64,000 bases of DNA from Pseudomonas nabeulensis (GTDB lineage Bacteria; Pseudomonadota; Gammaproteobacteria; Pseudomonadales; Pseudomonadaceae): the NCBI RefSeq assembly GCF_004682045.1, contig NZ_QUZT01000012.1, positions 1 through 64,000 on the forward strand. Reading direction: 5' to 3'. Shown in pieces: positions 17,052-26,841 of the stretch (the stretch's first letter is position 1; every line of letters starts with the position of its first letter). Below the pieces are notes generated by a model. It saw only the letters and a program-made list of their open reading frames with translations. It did not search any database and was not told the DNA's origin. The position numbers and the translations under genes were made by a program.

Positions 17052-19697
17052 ATGCAAGACCTCGATCCCGTCGAAACCCAGGAATGGCTGGACGCCCTGG
17101 AATCGGTTCTCGACAAAGAAGGCGAAGACCGTGCTCACTACCTGATGACCCGTATGGGTGAACTCGCAACCCGCAGCGGTTCGCAACTGCCCTACGCCAT
17201 CACCACGCCATACCGCAACACCATCCCCGTTACCCACGAAGCACGCATGCCTGGCGACCTGTTCATGGAACGCCGCATTCGCTCGCTGGTACGTTGGAAC
17301 GCCATGGCGATGGTAATGCGCACGAACTTGAAAGATTCGGACCTGGGCGGTCACATCTCCAGCTTCGCATCCAGCGCAACCCTGTATGACATCGGCTTCA
17401 ACTACTTCTTCCAGGCCCCGACCGACGAACACGGCGGCGACCTGATCTACTTCCAGGGCCACACCTCGCCAGGCGTCTACGCCCGTGCGTTCATGGAAGG
17501 TCGCATCAGCGAAGAACACATGAACAACTTCCGCCAGGAAGTGGACGGTAACGGCCTGTCGTCGTACCCGCACCCTTGGCTGATGCCTGACTTCTGGCAG
17601 TTCCCGACCGTTTCCATGGGTCTGGGCCCGATCCAGGCGATCTACCAGGCACGCTTCATGAAGTACCTGGAAGCCCGTGGCTTCATCCCTGAGGGCAAGC
17701 AGAAAGTCTGGTGCTTCCTGGGCGACGGCGAGTGTGACGAGCCGGAATCCCTGGGCGCCATCTCCCTGGCTGGCCGCGAGAAGCTGGACAACCTGATCTT
17801 CGTCATCAACTGCAACCTGCAGCGCCTCGACGGCCCGGTTCGCGGCAATGGCAAGATCATCCAGGAACTCGAAGGCGTGTTCCGTGGTGCTCAGTGGAAC
17901 GTGACCAAAGTCATCTGGGGCCGTTTCTGGGACCCACTGCTGGCCAAGGACGTCGACGGTATCCTGCAACGCCGCATGGACGAAGTCATCGACGGCGAGT
18001 ACCAGAACTACAAAGCCAAAGACGGCGCGTTCGTGCGTGAACACTTCTTCAACACGCCTGAACTCAAGGCGATGGTTGCAGACCTGTCCGACGACGAGAT
18101 CTGGAAACTCAACCGTGGCGGCCACGACCCGTACAAGGTCTACGCGGCGTACCACGAAGCGGTAAACCACAAAGAACAACCGACCGTCATCCTGGCCAAG
18201 ACCATCAAAGGTTATGGCACCGGTGCCGGCGAAGCGAAGAACACTGCGCACAACACCAAGAAAGTCGATGTCGACAGCCTGAAGTTGTTCCGCGACCGCT
18301 TCGACATCCCGGTCAAGGACGAAGAGCTGGAGAACCTGCCGTTCTTCAAGCCAGAGCCGAACAGCGCCGAAGCCCGTTACCTGTCCGAGCGCCGCGCCGC
18401 ACTGGGTGGTTTCGTGCCACAGCGTCGCGCCAACAGCTTCAGCGTACCGACGCCAGACCTGAGCACCCTCAAGGCCATCCTTGACGGCTCGGGCGACCGT
18501 GAAATCTCCACCACCATGGCTTTCGTGCGCATCCTGGCGCAGCTGGTCAAGGACAAGGAAATCGGCCCGCGCATCGTCCCGATCATCCCGGACGAAGCCC
18601 GTACCTTCGGTATGGAAGGCATGTTCCGTCAGTTGGGCATCTACTCCTCCGTCGGCCAGCTCTACGAGCCAGTCGATAAAGACCAGGTGATGTTCTACAA
18701 GGAAGACAAGAAGGGCCAGATCCTCGAAGAAGGCATCAACGAAGCGGGCGCCATGAGCTCCTTCATCGCTGCCGGTACTTCGTACTCCAGCCACAACCAG
18801 CCGATGCTGCCGTTCTACATCTTCTACTCGATGTTCGGCTTCCAGCGTATTGGCGACCTGGCTTGGGCCGCAGGCGACAGCCGTACCCGTGGCTTCCTGA
18901 TCGGCGGCACCGCCGGCCGTACCACGCTGAACGGCGAAGGCCTGCAACACGAAGACGGTCACAGCCACATCCTGGCTGCCACCATCCCGAACTGCCGCAC
19001 CTTTGATCCAACCTACGGCTATGAGCTGGCGGTGATCATCCAGGACGGCATGAAGAAGATGACCGAAGAGCAGCAGGACGTTTTCTACTACATCACCGTG
19101 ATGAACGAGTCCTACCAGCAGCCAGCCATGCCGGCCGGTGTGGAAGAAGGCATCATCAAGGGCATGTACCTGCTCGAAGAAGACACCAAGGAAGCAGCGC
19201 ACCACGTACAGCTGATGGGCTCCGGCACCATCCTGCGCGAAGTGCGTGAAGCGGCGAAGATCCTGCGTGAAGAGTTCAACGTCGGCGCCGACGTGTGGAG
19301 CGTCACCAGCTTCAACGAACTGCGTCGCGACGGCCTGGCCGTAGAGCGTCACAACCGCCTGCACCCTGGCCAGAAGCCAAAGGTCACCTTCGTTGAAGAG
19401 TCCCTGGCTGGCCGTAAAGGCCCAGTGATTGCGTCTACCGACTACATGAAACTGTTCGCCGAACAAATTCGCCAGTGGGTCCCGTCCAAGGAATTCAAAG
19501 TCCTGGGCACCGACGGTTTCGGCCGCAGTGACAGCCGCAAGAAGCTGCGTCACTTCTTCGAAGTCGACCGTCACTTCGTGGTGTTGGCAGCCCTGGAAGC
19601 CTTGGCTGACCGTGGTGAAATCGAACCTAAGGTAGTGGCTGACGCTATCGTCAAGTTCGGGATCAACCCGGAAAAACGCAACCCACTGGACTGCTGA
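17052..19697 (+). CDS. aceE: Pyruvate dehydrogenase E1 component AceE
   Basis: AceE is the thiamine-diphosphate enzyme that decarboxylates pyruvate and passes the acetyl group to the lipoyl arms of AceF. The 881-residue protein is of the homodimeric E. coli type. The ThDP-binding region contains GDGECDEPES followed by the Mg-binding NCNLQRLDGPVRGNG. I chose ATG 17052 (MQDLDPVETQEWL) because GGAG lies seven bases upstream and this start matches the known Pseudomonas N-terminus; the frame is open for 25 more codons upstream without a better site. aceF follows after 11 bp. Confidence 0.96.
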   Translation: MQDLDPVETQEWLDALESVLDKEGEDRAHYLMTRMGELATRSGSQLPYAITTPYRNTIPVTHEARMPGDLFMERRIRSLVRWNAMAMVMRTNLKDSDLGGHISSFASSATLYDIGFNYFFQAPTDEHGGDLIYFQGHTSPGVYARAFMEGRISEEHMNNFRQEVDGNGLSSYPHPWLMPDFWQFPTVSMGLGPIQAIYQARFMKYLEARGFIPEGKQKVWCFLGDGECDEPESLGAISLAGREKLDNLIFVINCNLQRLDGPVRGNGKIIQELEGVFRGAQWNVTKVIWGRFWDPLLAKDVDGILQRRMDEVIDGEYQNYKAKDGAFVREHFFNTPELKAMVADLSDDEIWKLNRGGHDPYKVYAAYHEAVNHKEQPTVILAKTIKGYGTGAGEAKNTAHNTKKVDVDSLKLFRDRFDIPVKDEELENLPFFKPEPNSAEARYLSERRAALGGFVPQRRANSFSVPTPDLSTLKAILDGSGDREISTTMAFVRILAQLVKDKEIGPRIVPIIPDEARTFGMEGMFRQLGIYSSVGQLYEPVDKDQVMFYKEDKKGQILEEGINEAGAMSSFIAAGTSYSSHNQPMLPFYIFYSMFGFQRIGDLAWAAGDSRTRGFLIGGTAGRTTLNGEGLQHEDGHSHILAATIPNCRTFDPTYGYELAVIIQDGMKKMTEEQQDVFYYITVMNESYQQPAMPAGVEEGIIKGMYLLEEDTKEAAHHVQLMGSGTILREVREAAKILREEFNVGADVWSVTSFNELRRDGLAVERHNRLHPGQKPKVTFVEESLAGRKGPVIASTDYMKLFAEQIRQWVPSKEFKVLGTDGFGRSDSRKKLRHFFEVDRHFVVLAALEALADRGEIEPKVVADAIVKFGINPEKRNPLDC

Positions 19698-19708
19698 GGA
19701 GATTTTTT

Positions 19709-21352
19709 GTGAGCGAACTCATTCGCGTACCTGACATCGGCAGCGGTGAAGGTGAAGTAATCGAGCTGTTTGTGAAGGTCGGCGACAAAGTCGAAGCCGA
19801 CCAGAGCATCCTGACCCTGGAATCGGACAAGGCGAGCATGGAAATCCCTGCTCCCAAGGCCGGCGTGGTCAAAAGCCTGAAAGTGAAGCTGGGCGACCGC
19901 CTGAAAGAAGGCGACGAACTGCTTGAGCTGGAAATCGAAGGTGGCGCTGCTGCGGCCCCTGCGCCAGCGGCCGCTCCGGCTGCCGCTGCTGCACCGGCGC
20001 CTGCCGAGAAGCCAGCCGAGGCCCCAGCGGCCCCGGCTGCTGCTCCGGCTGCCGAATCGGTCCAGGACATTCATGTCCCGGACATCGGTTCGTCGGGCAA
20101 GGCCAAGATCATCGAGCTGTTGGTCAAGGTCGGCGACACCGTCGAAGCCGACCAGTCGCTGATCACCCTGGAGTCCGACAAGGCCTCCATGGAAATCCCT
20201 TCGCCGGCTGCCGGCGTGGTGGAAAGCATCGCGGTCAAGCTGGAAGACGAAGTCGGCACTGGCGACTTCATCCTCAAGCTGAAAGTACAAGGCGCTGCGC
20301 CTGCAGCAGCTCCAGCACCTGCGGCAGCTCCGGCGGCCAAGGCTGAAGCTGCTCCGGCTGCCGCTGCCCCTGCGCCTGCTGCAAAAGCCGAGGCCGCTCC
20401 GGCCCCTGCTGCTGCCGCACCTGCGCCAAGCGGTGCCAAGGTGCATGCCGGCCCTGCCGTGCGTCAGTTGGCCCGCGAGTTCGGCGTTGAACTGAGCGCC
20501 GTCGCGGCCAGCGGTCCTCACGGTCGCGTGCTGAAAGAAGACGTGCAGGTTTACGTCAAGAACATGATGCAGAAAGCCAAGGAAGCTCCGGCTGCCGGCG
20601 GCGCTACTGGCGGTTCGGGTATTCCGCCGATCCGTACCGTGGACTTCAGCCGCTTCGGCGAGATCGAAGAAGTGCCGATGACTCGCCTGATGCAAATCGG
20701 CGCGGCCGGCCTGCACGCCAGCTACCTGAACATCCCGCACGTGACCCAGTTCGACCAGGCCGACATCACCGACCTGGAAGCTTTCCGCGTTGCGCAGAAA
20801 GCCGTGGCCGAAAAAGCCGGCGTGAAACTGACCGTGCTGCCACTGCTGCTCAAGGCCTGTGCACACCTGCTCAAGGAACTGCCGGACTTCAACGCATCGC
20901 TGGCGCCAAGCGGCAAGGCGATCATTCGCAAGAAGTACGTGCACATCGGCTTTGCCGTCGACACCCCCGATGGCCTGCTGGTCCCGGTCATCAAGAACGT
21001 CGACCAGAAGAGCCTGCTGCAACTGGCTGCCGAAGCCGCCGCACTGGCTGCCAAGGCCCGTGACAAGAAGCTCACCCCGGACGATATGCAGGGCGCGTGC
21101 TTCACCATCTCCAGCCTCGGTCACATTGGCGGCACTGGTTTCACGCCAATCGTCAACGCGCCGGAAGTGGCGATCCTTGGCGTGTCCAAGGCCACTATCC
21201 AGCCGGTTTGGGACGGTAAAGCGTTCCAACCGAAGCTGATGTTGCCGCTGTCGTTGTCCTACGATCACCGTGTGATCAACGGCGCCGCTGCTGCTCGCTT
21301 CACGCAGCGCCTGGGCCAACTGCTGGGCGACATCCGCACCATCCTGCTGTAA
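19709..21352 (+). CDS. aceF: Dihydrolipoamide acetyltransferase AceF (E2 of pyruvate dehydrogenase)
   Basis: AceF forms the core of the pyruvate dehydrogenase complex and makes acetyl-CoA. The 547-residue protein has two lipoyl domains with the modified lysine in SDKAS at residues 41 and about 158, each followed by a flexible Ala-Pro linker. Then come an E1/E3-binding domain (about residues 245-285) and the catalytic domain ending with DHRVINGAAAARF, which carries the active-site His and the Asn typical of the Azotobacter/Pseudomonas enzyme. Translation starts at GTG 19709 with GAGGAG eight bases upstream. Confidence 0.96.
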   Translation: MSELIRVPDIGSGEGEVIELFVKVGDKVEADQSILTLESDKASMEIPAPKAGVVKSLKVKLGDRLKEGDELLELEIEGGAAAAPAPAAAPAAAAAPAPAEKPAEAPAAPAAAPAAESVQDIHVPDIGSSGKAKIIELLVKVGDTVEADQSLITLESDKASMEIPSPAAGVVESIAVKLEDEVGTGDFILKLKVQGAAPAAAPAPAAAPAAKAEAAPAAAAPAPAAKAEAAPAPAAAAPAPSGAKVHAGPAVRQLAREFGVELSAVAASGPHGRVLKEDVQVYVKNMMQKAKEAPAAGGATGGSGIPPIRTVDFSRFGEIEEVPMTRLMQIGAAGLHASYLNIPHVTQFDQADITDLEAFRVAQKAVAEKAGVKLTVLPLLLKACAHLLKELPDFNASLAPSGKAIIRKKYVHIGFAVDTPDGLLVPVIKNVDQKSLLQLAAEAAALAAKARDKKLTPDDMQGACFTISSLGHIGGTGFTPIVNAPEVAILGVSKATIQPVWDGKAFQPKLMLPLSLSYDHRVINGAAAARFTQRLGQLLGDIRTILL

Positions 21353-21359
21353 GCCTCGA

Positions 21360-21387
21360 CAGGCCTCCCTTTGATCGGGGAGGCCTG
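21360..21387 (+). terminator. Hairpin after aceF
   Basis: CAGGCCTCCC and GGGAGGCCTG form a perfect 10-bp stem starting 7 bp after the aceF stop. No U-tract follows, so it is more likely a 3'-end stabiliser that works with the true terminator further on. Confidence 0.5.
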
Positions 21388-21422
21388 GTTGCACCGATTT
21401 CCGAGCGCCACGCTCGTACCTC

Positions 21423-21450
21423 AACCCCGCCAATTGGCGGGGCTTTTTTT
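21423..21450 (+). terminator. Rho-independent terminator of aceEF
   Basis: CCCCGCC and GGCGGGG pair around AATT and are followed by seven T residues after a C. This is a canonical intrinsic terminator on the plus strand. From here to the dipA start (21669) I see no further gene; the dipA promoter must lie in this 218-bp stretch. Confidence 0.85.
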
Positions 21451-21668
21451 GCGCGTTTTTTGGCGAAAAACTGGACAGGCAAAACAGGTTTGTACACCTT
21501 CCGTCATCCCGATTGAAGAATCCCCCTTCGCGGCCGATAACACCCTTATAGCACTTAGCCTTCATCCTCTCTTGTCAGCCCGCGCCGCATGATGCAACCT
21601 TGCCGCAGGCAACAGAAAAGAGGGCGTGAGCCCGGCGCCGTGCGCGTTATTTCAAGTGAGTCTCCCCC

Positions 21669-24362
21669 ATGAAAAGCCAACCCGATGTCGCCCGTATGGC
21701 GGCCGAGGTAGTGACGCAATTACCGGTGCCTTCGCGCCTCGGTATGCTGCGTTTCGAGCGGCTGAATGAGGCGAGCTGGGCCCTGCTCTACCTCGACCCC
21801 AATTGCGAGCGCCAATTCGGCCTGCCGGCGGTGGAGCTGTGCGCCCTGATTGGAACGCCCTACGCCAGCCTGATGGAGCCCCAGGCGCGCTATCAGTTGC
21901 ACGACACCATCCAACAGCAACTGAGCCAGAGCCCGCACTACCAAGTGCGCTACACCCTGCACACCAGCGATGGCCCGCTCAGCGTGCTGGAAACCGGCGA
22001 ATCCTATAAACAACACAATCGTCACCTGTTGCGCGGCTACCTGATGGTGGTCGACGGTCTGTTCAGCGAGGTCTCTTCCCCCGCACCGACGGCGGACCTG
22101 GAGAGCCAGAACAGCCGCCTGCAAATTGCCCTGGAGCTCAACCAGCGCGCGCAACAGGAACAGCTGCAACACCTGGAGCGCGTGCGCGCCCAGCAAGAGC
22201 TGATCCTGCTGCTGGCCCGTCAGCGCTACACCAACCAGAACTCCTTGCAGGAAGCCGGCGAGCTGATCACCCGTAGCGCCTGCGAGATCTATCAGGTCGA
22301 CAGCGCCCGCATCTGGCACCTCGAAGACCAGCGCCTGGTACCGATTGCCGCGTACGCGCGCGCCGATCAGCAGCACTACTTGCCTGAGCCTATCGACGCC
22401 AGCGATTTTCCAGACTACCTGGAGGCCCTGCACAGCAGCCGCGCCATCGACGCCACCGACGCGTTGCGCGACCCGCGCACCCGTGAACTGGCCGAAGAAC
22501 TTCGCACCAAGGACATTCACGCCCTGCTCGACGCCAGCATCCGCGTCGACGGCCAGGTAGTGGGCGTGCTCTGCCTGGAGCAAATCGGCACCACGCGCCT
22601 GTGGCAAGCCGATGAGATCGCCTTTGCCGGTGAACTGGCGGACCAGTTCGCGCAAGTCATCAACAACCACAACCGCCGCACCGCCACCAGCGCCTTGCAC
22701 CTGTTCCAGCGTGCCGTGGAGCAAAGCGCCAACGCCTTTTTGCTGGTCAATTGCGACGGTGTGGTGGAGTACGTTAACCCAAGCTTTACCGCGATCACCC
22801 AGTACAGTGCCGAAGAAGTCCACGGCCACCGCCTGGCCCAACTGCCAGCGCTGGAGAACCTCAGCGAATTGCTGTTCGACGCACCGTCGAGCCTGGCCAA
22901 GAGCAACAGCTGGCAAGGCGAATTCAAGAGCCGGCGCAAGAACCTGGAGCCCTACTGGGGCCAGCTGTCGATTTCCAAGGTGTATGGCGACAACCGTGAG
23001 TTGACCCACTACATCGGCATTTACGAAGACATCACCCAGGCCAAGCTGGCCCAGCAGCGCATCGAGCGCCTGGCGTACACCGACAACCTGACCAACCTGG
23101 GCAACCGCCCGGCGTTCATTCGCAACCTCGACGAACGTTTTGCCCGCGACAGCGACAGCCCGATCAGCCTGCTGCTGGTGGACATCGACAACTTCAAGCG
23201 GATCAACGACAGCCTTGGCCACCAGACCGGCGACAAGCTGCTGATCAGCCTGGCCCGACGCCTGCGCAACAGCCTGAGCAGCGGCGGCAGCCTGGCGCGA
23301 TTTGCCAGTAATGAGTTCGCGGTGCTGCTGGACGACACCGACCTGGAGAGCGGTCAGCAAGTCGCCTGTCAGTTGCTGGCGACCCTCGACAAGCCGATGT
23401 TCGTCGACAACCAACTGATCAGCGTCACCGGCTCCGTGGGCCTGGCCTGCGCGCCGCTGCATGGGCGCGACCCGCAGACCCTGATGCGTAACGCCGGGCT
23501 CGCGCTGCACAAGGCCAAGGCCAACGGCAAACATCAGGTGCAGGTGTTCACCGAAGCGTTGAACGCCGAGGCCAGCTACAAGCTGTTCGTGGAAAACAAC
23601 CTGCGTCGCGCCCTCACCCAGAACGAGCTGGACGTGTTCTACCAGCCCAAGCTGTGCCTGCGCAGTGGCCGCTTGCTGGGCATGGAAGCGCTGTTGCGCT
23701 GGAACCATCCGGAAAAGGGCATGATCCGCCCCGACCAGTTCATCAGCGTGGCCGAAGAGACCGGGCTGATTATCCCCATCGGCAAATGGATCGCACGCCA
23801 GGCCTGCCGCATGAGCAAGCAACTGAGCGCCGCCGGCCTGGGCAATTTGCAGGTGGCGATCAACCTGTCGCCCAAGCAGTTTTCCGACCCGGACCTGGTG
23901 GCCTCGATTGCCACCATCCTCAAAGAGGAACAGCTGCCAGCCAACCTGCTGGAGCTGGAACTGACCGAAGGCCTGCTGCTGGAAGCCACCGAAGACACAC
24001 GCCTGCAACTGGACCAACTGAAAAGCTTCGGCCTGACCCTGGCCATGGACGACTTCGGCACCGGTTACTCGTCGCTGAGCTACTTGAAAAAATTCCCCAT
24101 CGACATCATTAAGATTGATCGCAGCTTTATCCACGAAATCCCGGACAACCAGGACGATATGGAAATCACCTCGGCAGTGATCGCCATGGCCCACAACCTC
24201 AAGCTCAAGGTGGTGGCCGAAGGCATCGAGACTGCCGAGCAACTGGCGTTCCTGCGCCGGCACCGCTGCGATGTGGGCCAGGGTTACTTGTTCGACCGGC
24301 CAATCCCCGGTGCAGAGCTGCTGGCGATGCTAAAACGCTACCCGCGTGGGCCAATCCCCTGA
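21669..24362 (+). CDS. dipA: Cyclic-di-GMP phosphodiesterase with PAS, GAF, GGDEF and EAL domains (DipA-like)
   Basis: The 897-residue cytoplasmic protein has an N-terminal PAS-like region (1-130), a Gln-rich coiled coil (about 135-180), a GAF domain (about 185-335), a PAS domain (about 345-455), a GGDEF domain (about 460-625) and an EAL domain (about 635-890). The GGDEF motif is replaced by ASNEF, so it should not make c-di-GMP. The EAL domain keeps EALLRW, DDFGTGYSSL and KIDRSF, so it should hydrolyse c-di-GMP. Length, degenerate motif and position after aceF match P. aeruginosa DipA (Pch), which promotes biofilm dispersal. It has its own promoter region after the aceF terminator. Confidence 0.88.
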   Translation: MKSQPDVARMAAEVVTQLPVPSRLGMLRFERLNEASWALLYLDPNCERQFGLPAVELCALIGTPYASLMEPQARYQLHDTIQQQLSQSPHYQVRYTLHTSDGPLSVLETGESYKQHNRHLLRGYLMVVDGLFSEVSSPAPTADLESQNSRLQIALELNQRAQQEQLQHLERVRAQQELILLLARQRYTNQNSLQEAGELITRSACEIYQVDSARIWHLEDQRLVPIAAYARADQQHYLPEPIDASDFPDYLEALHSSRAIDATDALRDPRTRELAEELRTKDIHALLDASIRVDGQVVGVLCLEQIGTTRLWQADEIAFAGELADQFAQVINNHNRRTATSALHLFQRAVEQSANAFLLVNCDGVVEYVNPSFTAITQYSAEEVHGHRLAQLPALENLSELLFDAPSSLAKSNSWQGEFKSRRKNLEPYWGQLSISKVYGDNRELTHYIGIYEDITQAKLAQQRIERLAYTDNLTNLGNRPAFIRNLDERFARDSDSPISLLLVDIDNFKRINDSLGHQTGDKLLISLARRLRNSLSSGGSLARFASNEFAVLLDDTDLESGQQVACQLLATLDKPMFVDNQLISVTGSVGLACAPLHGRDPQTLMRNAGLALHKAKANGKHQVQVFTEALNAEASYKLFVENNLRRALTQNELDVFYQPKLCLRSGRLLGMEALLRWNHPEKGMIRPDQFISVAEETGLIIPIGKWIARQACRMSKQLSAAGLGNLQVAINLSPKQFSDPDLVASIATILKEEQLPANLLELELTEGLLLEATEDTRLQLDQLKSFGLTLAMDDFGTGYSSLSYLKKFPIDIIKIDRSFIHEIPDNQDDMEITSAVIAMAHNLKLKVVAEGIETAEQLAFLRRHRCDVGQGYLFDRPIPGAELLAMLKRYPRGPIP

Positions 24363-24434
24363 CAGCGCTGTAACACTCGGGCACACTGGCGGTCTGATTT
24401 CTTACCCAACTTAATCTGACTGAGAGGACTGATC

Positions 24435-25082
24435 ATGGTCTTGCGCTCGGAAATTCTGGTGAACAAAAACGTGTTGCCTACTCAAGAACAAGCTTTGCCT
24501 GGCCGTGAAACCCCGATGGCGCTGCCGGAGACCCACTTCGTCAACGGCAACCCGCTGCTGGGCCCGTTCCTCGATGACGTTAGCTTTGCGATCTTTGGCC
24601 TGGGTTGCTTCTGGGGCGCCGAGCGTAAGTTCTGGCAGCGCGATGGCGTGGTCAGCACCGTGGTCGGCTACGCCGGCGGCTTCACGCCGAACCCGACCTA
24701 TGAAGAAGTGTGCTCAGGCCTGACCGGCCACAGTGAAGTGGTGCTGGTGGTGTACGACCAGGCCAAGGTGAAATACGAAGACCTACTGAAGATGTTCTGG
24801 GAACTGCACAACCCGACCCAGGGTATGCGCCAGGGCAACGACATTGGCAGCCAGTACCGCTCGGTGATCTATGCGACCACGCCGGAGCAGTTGGCGGCGG
24901 CGCAGGCCAGTGCCCAGGCTTATCAGCAAGAGCTGACCAAGGCCGGGCTGGGTGAGATCACAACGGAAATCGACCAGGCGCCCACGGTGTTCTTCGCCGA
25001 GGCGTACCACCAGCAGTATCTGGCGAAGAACCCGCAGGGGTATTGCGGCATCGGCGGTACTGGCGTGACTTGCCCGATCTGA
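24435..25082 (+). CDS. msrA: Peptide methionine-(S)-sulfoxide reductase MsrA
   Basis: MsrA repairs oxidised methionine in proteins. The 215-residue product has the catalytic motif GLGCFWGAE, with the nucleophilic Cys near residue 58, and ends with [13 protein letters not shown], holding the resolving cysteines. This is the long form typical of enterics and pseudomonads, with about 45 residues before the catalytic domain. A GAGAGGA site lies 6-7 bases before the ATG. The gene follows dipA in the same order as in P. aeruginosa. Confidence 0.95.
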   Translation: MVLRSEILVNKNVLPTQEQALPGRETPMALPETHFVNGNPLLGPFLDDVSFAIFGLGCFWGAERKFWQRDGVVSTVVGYAGGFTPNPTYEEVCSGLTGHSEVVLVVYDQAKVKYEDLLKMFWELHNPTQGMRQGNDIGSQYRSVIYATTPEQLAAAQASAQAYQQELTKAGLGEITTEIDQAPTVFFAEAYHQQYLAKNPQGYCGIGGTGVTCPI

Positions 25083-25102
25083 CGCCAGGCACAGTTACAA
25101 AT

Positions 25103-25189
25103 GTGGGAGGGGGCTTGCCCCCGATAGCGGTGTATCAGTTACAGATGTATTGACTGACACACTGCTATCGGGGGCAAGCCCCCTCCCAC
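25103..25189. repeat. REP doublet (REPIN)
   Basis: Complete 87-bp doublet between the convergent genes msrA and rlmJ, with the same arms as the other common copies. It occupies most of the intergenic space and could serve both mRNA ends as a hairpin. Confidence 0.9.
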
Positions 25190-25219
25190 ATTGGGTTCTA
25201 TGTTCGGCTTGGATGCGGG

Positions 25220-26056
25220 TTATTCAGCAATCAGCCAATCCATCTGCCACCCACCCTGGCTCTGCCCAAGCTTCTTGGACAACCACGGCAGCAGCTCACG
25301 CAGTTCCTCCTCCAAGCCCCACGGCGGGTTGGCAATCGCCAGGCCCGAGCCGGTCAGGGTGTTCGGCGTATCCAGTGGATGCACCAGTAACTCCACACGC
25401 AGTAACTTCGGCGCACCCGTGCCGGCCAGGTCCTGGTAGAAACGGCGCAACATGCGCTGGTCCTTCACCGGGTACCAGATAGCGGCGACCGTCTGGCGCA
25501 TGCGGCCCACGGCTTCCTTGAGGGATGCGGCGCAGCGTTGCATCTCGTCGAGTTTTTCGAATGGCGGGTCGATCAGCATCAACGCGCGCTTTTCTGGCAC
25601 CGGCAGCAAGGCGCGTGGCACATGCCAGCCTTCGCCCAAGTGCACCTTGACCCGACGGTCGCCCTTCATGTTGTCCTTGAGCAACACGCCATCGTCCGGG
25701 TGCTTTTCATTGAGCAGCACGCGATCCTGTGGCCGCGTAAGGCGCCGCGCCAGCTCCGGCGAGCCAGGGTAGTAACGCAACTGGCCGTCCGGGTTCATCT
25801 CATGCAGCACGCGCATGTAGTCGGCGGTCAACGGCGGCAGGTCGCTCTCGCCCCACAGGCGCGCGATGCCTTCCAGGTATTCACCGGTGCGGTTGGCCTG
25901 GTCGCCCTGCAGGTCATACAGACCAATCCCGGCGTGGGTGTCGAGGTAGGCGAACGGCTGCTCCTTGCGCGACATCAGGGCGATGAGGCGGGTCAAGGTC
26001 AGGTGTTTGAAGACATCGGCATGGTTGCCGGCGTGAAAGGCGTGACGATAATTCAT
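25220..26056 (-). CDS. rlmJ: 23S rRNA (adenine(2030)-N6)-methyltransferase RlmJ
   Basis: RlmJ methylates A2030 of 23S rRNA with S-adenosylmethionine. The 278-residue protein starts MNYRHAFHAGNHADVFKH, the family hallmark, followed by the SAM site LDTHAGIGLYDL. The catalytic motif DPPFE appears in MLIDPPFEKLDE near residue 166. It has its own short promoter region after the type VI genes, from which it is separated by 75 bp on the same strand. Confidence 0.93.
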   Translation of the reverse strand: MNYRHAFHAGNHADVFKHLTLTRLIALMSRKEQPFAYLDTHAGIGLYDLQGDQANRTGEYLEGIARLWGESDLPPLTADYMRVLHEMNPDGQLRYYPGSPELARRLTRPQDRVLLNEKHPDDGVLLKDNMKGDRRVKVHLGEGWHVPRALLPVPEKRALMLIDPPFEKLDEMQRCAASLKEAVGRMRQTVAAIWYPVKDQRMLRRFYQDLAGTGAPKLLRVELLVHPLDTPNTLTGSGLAIANPPWGLEEELRELLPWLSKKLGQSQGGWQMDWLIAE

Positions 26057-26130
26057 GGTTGCTCCTGCGCAGGGGGCGAAGTTTACCTTCTACGCAGGTT
26101 TTGGTGCAGTGCGGCGTGCCGGGCGGTTGA

Positions 26131-26814
26131 TCAGCTCAACTCGGATGTCAGGTAATCGGCCAGCGTCTCATGGTTGATCTCCAGGCCACGGGCGAAATAG
26201 GCGACCTTGTGCCGCAAGGTCGATGCCGGAAAGGCCGTGTACAGGTCAGGGCGCTGTTCTTCGAGCCATTGCAGCAGGTTGTCGATCAAGGTCTGCGGCG
26301 ACTGCTCTGCCAGATGCGCCAATAACGGTGCGGGCACCCGCCACCATGGACCGGGTTTGGCGGCAGTGACCGGCACCGTCTCAACCGTCAGCGACTGGCC
26401 ATTGATCAAATACCGCTGGAACACCGGCAATACCTCTGTACCGCATTGCTGGAGGATCGGTAGCAGCTGCGCCCCGTCCCAAAACCGCAAGAACACCTCC
26501 CGACCCTCCGGCAGGTACACCTTGGTCAGGCTTTGCAGATGCGCCACAACCGTTTCCACTGGGCTGGACGAGACGGCCAACCAGCCCCAATCCGTCGCGT
26601 CGGCAGAGGCGACCCAATCGAGAAACGGGCTCCCCGGCTCGACGATGCCGACGTAGGGCATGACCGCTTCCCACGTCGCATAGGGTGTGTCGGCCCAAAG
26701 GGGTTGCAACTGCGTCCTGCCGACCAGCGTTCGCCAGGCCTCCTGAGGCTTGGCGTCGCTGGCAGCGCTGAGTACCGCAAAGATCTGTTCACCCGCTAGC
26801 AAGGGTTCAAACAT
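26131..26814 (-). CDS. DUF4123 protein, probable type VI secretion effector chaperone/adaptor
   Basis: The 227-residue protein matches DUF4123 proteins (Tap/TEC adaptors), which load an effector onto its VgrG tip. The pattern is an N-terminal FAVLSAASD-like strand, GWLAVSS, a central FLRFWDGAQLLPIL and a C-terminal helix-rich tail. Its gene lies 27 bp after vgrG, the standard position. What is odd is that the following gene is rlmJ, not an effector. It may serve an effector encoded elsewhere or be left over from a lost one. Confidence 0.75.
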   Translation of the reverse strand: MFEPLLAGEQIFAVLSAASDAKPQEAWRTLVGRTQLQPLWADTPYATWEAVMPYVGIVEPGSPFLDWVASADATDWGWLAVSSSPVETVVAHLQSLTKVYLPEGREVFLRFWDGAQLLPILQQCGTEVLPVFQRYLINGQSLTVETVPVTAAKPGPWWRVPAPLLAHLAEQSPQTLIDNLLQWLEEQRPDLYTAFPASTLRHKVAYFARGLEINHETLADYLTSELS

Positions 26815-26841
26815 CGACGTAACGTCCTTTTAAAGTAAGCG

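Noticed and set aside
16866..19574. A very long open frame (about 900 codons) on the strand opposite aceE
   Set aside because: It is the antisense of a highly conserved gene with strong codon bias, and its translation resembles no protein family. It arises from GC-rich codon structure.
21720..24263. Open frame of about 850 codons antisense to dipA
   Set aside because: Same reason: low-complexity Gln/Val/Gly-rich translation, no ribosome binding site, and the plus-strand gene has clear domain motifs.
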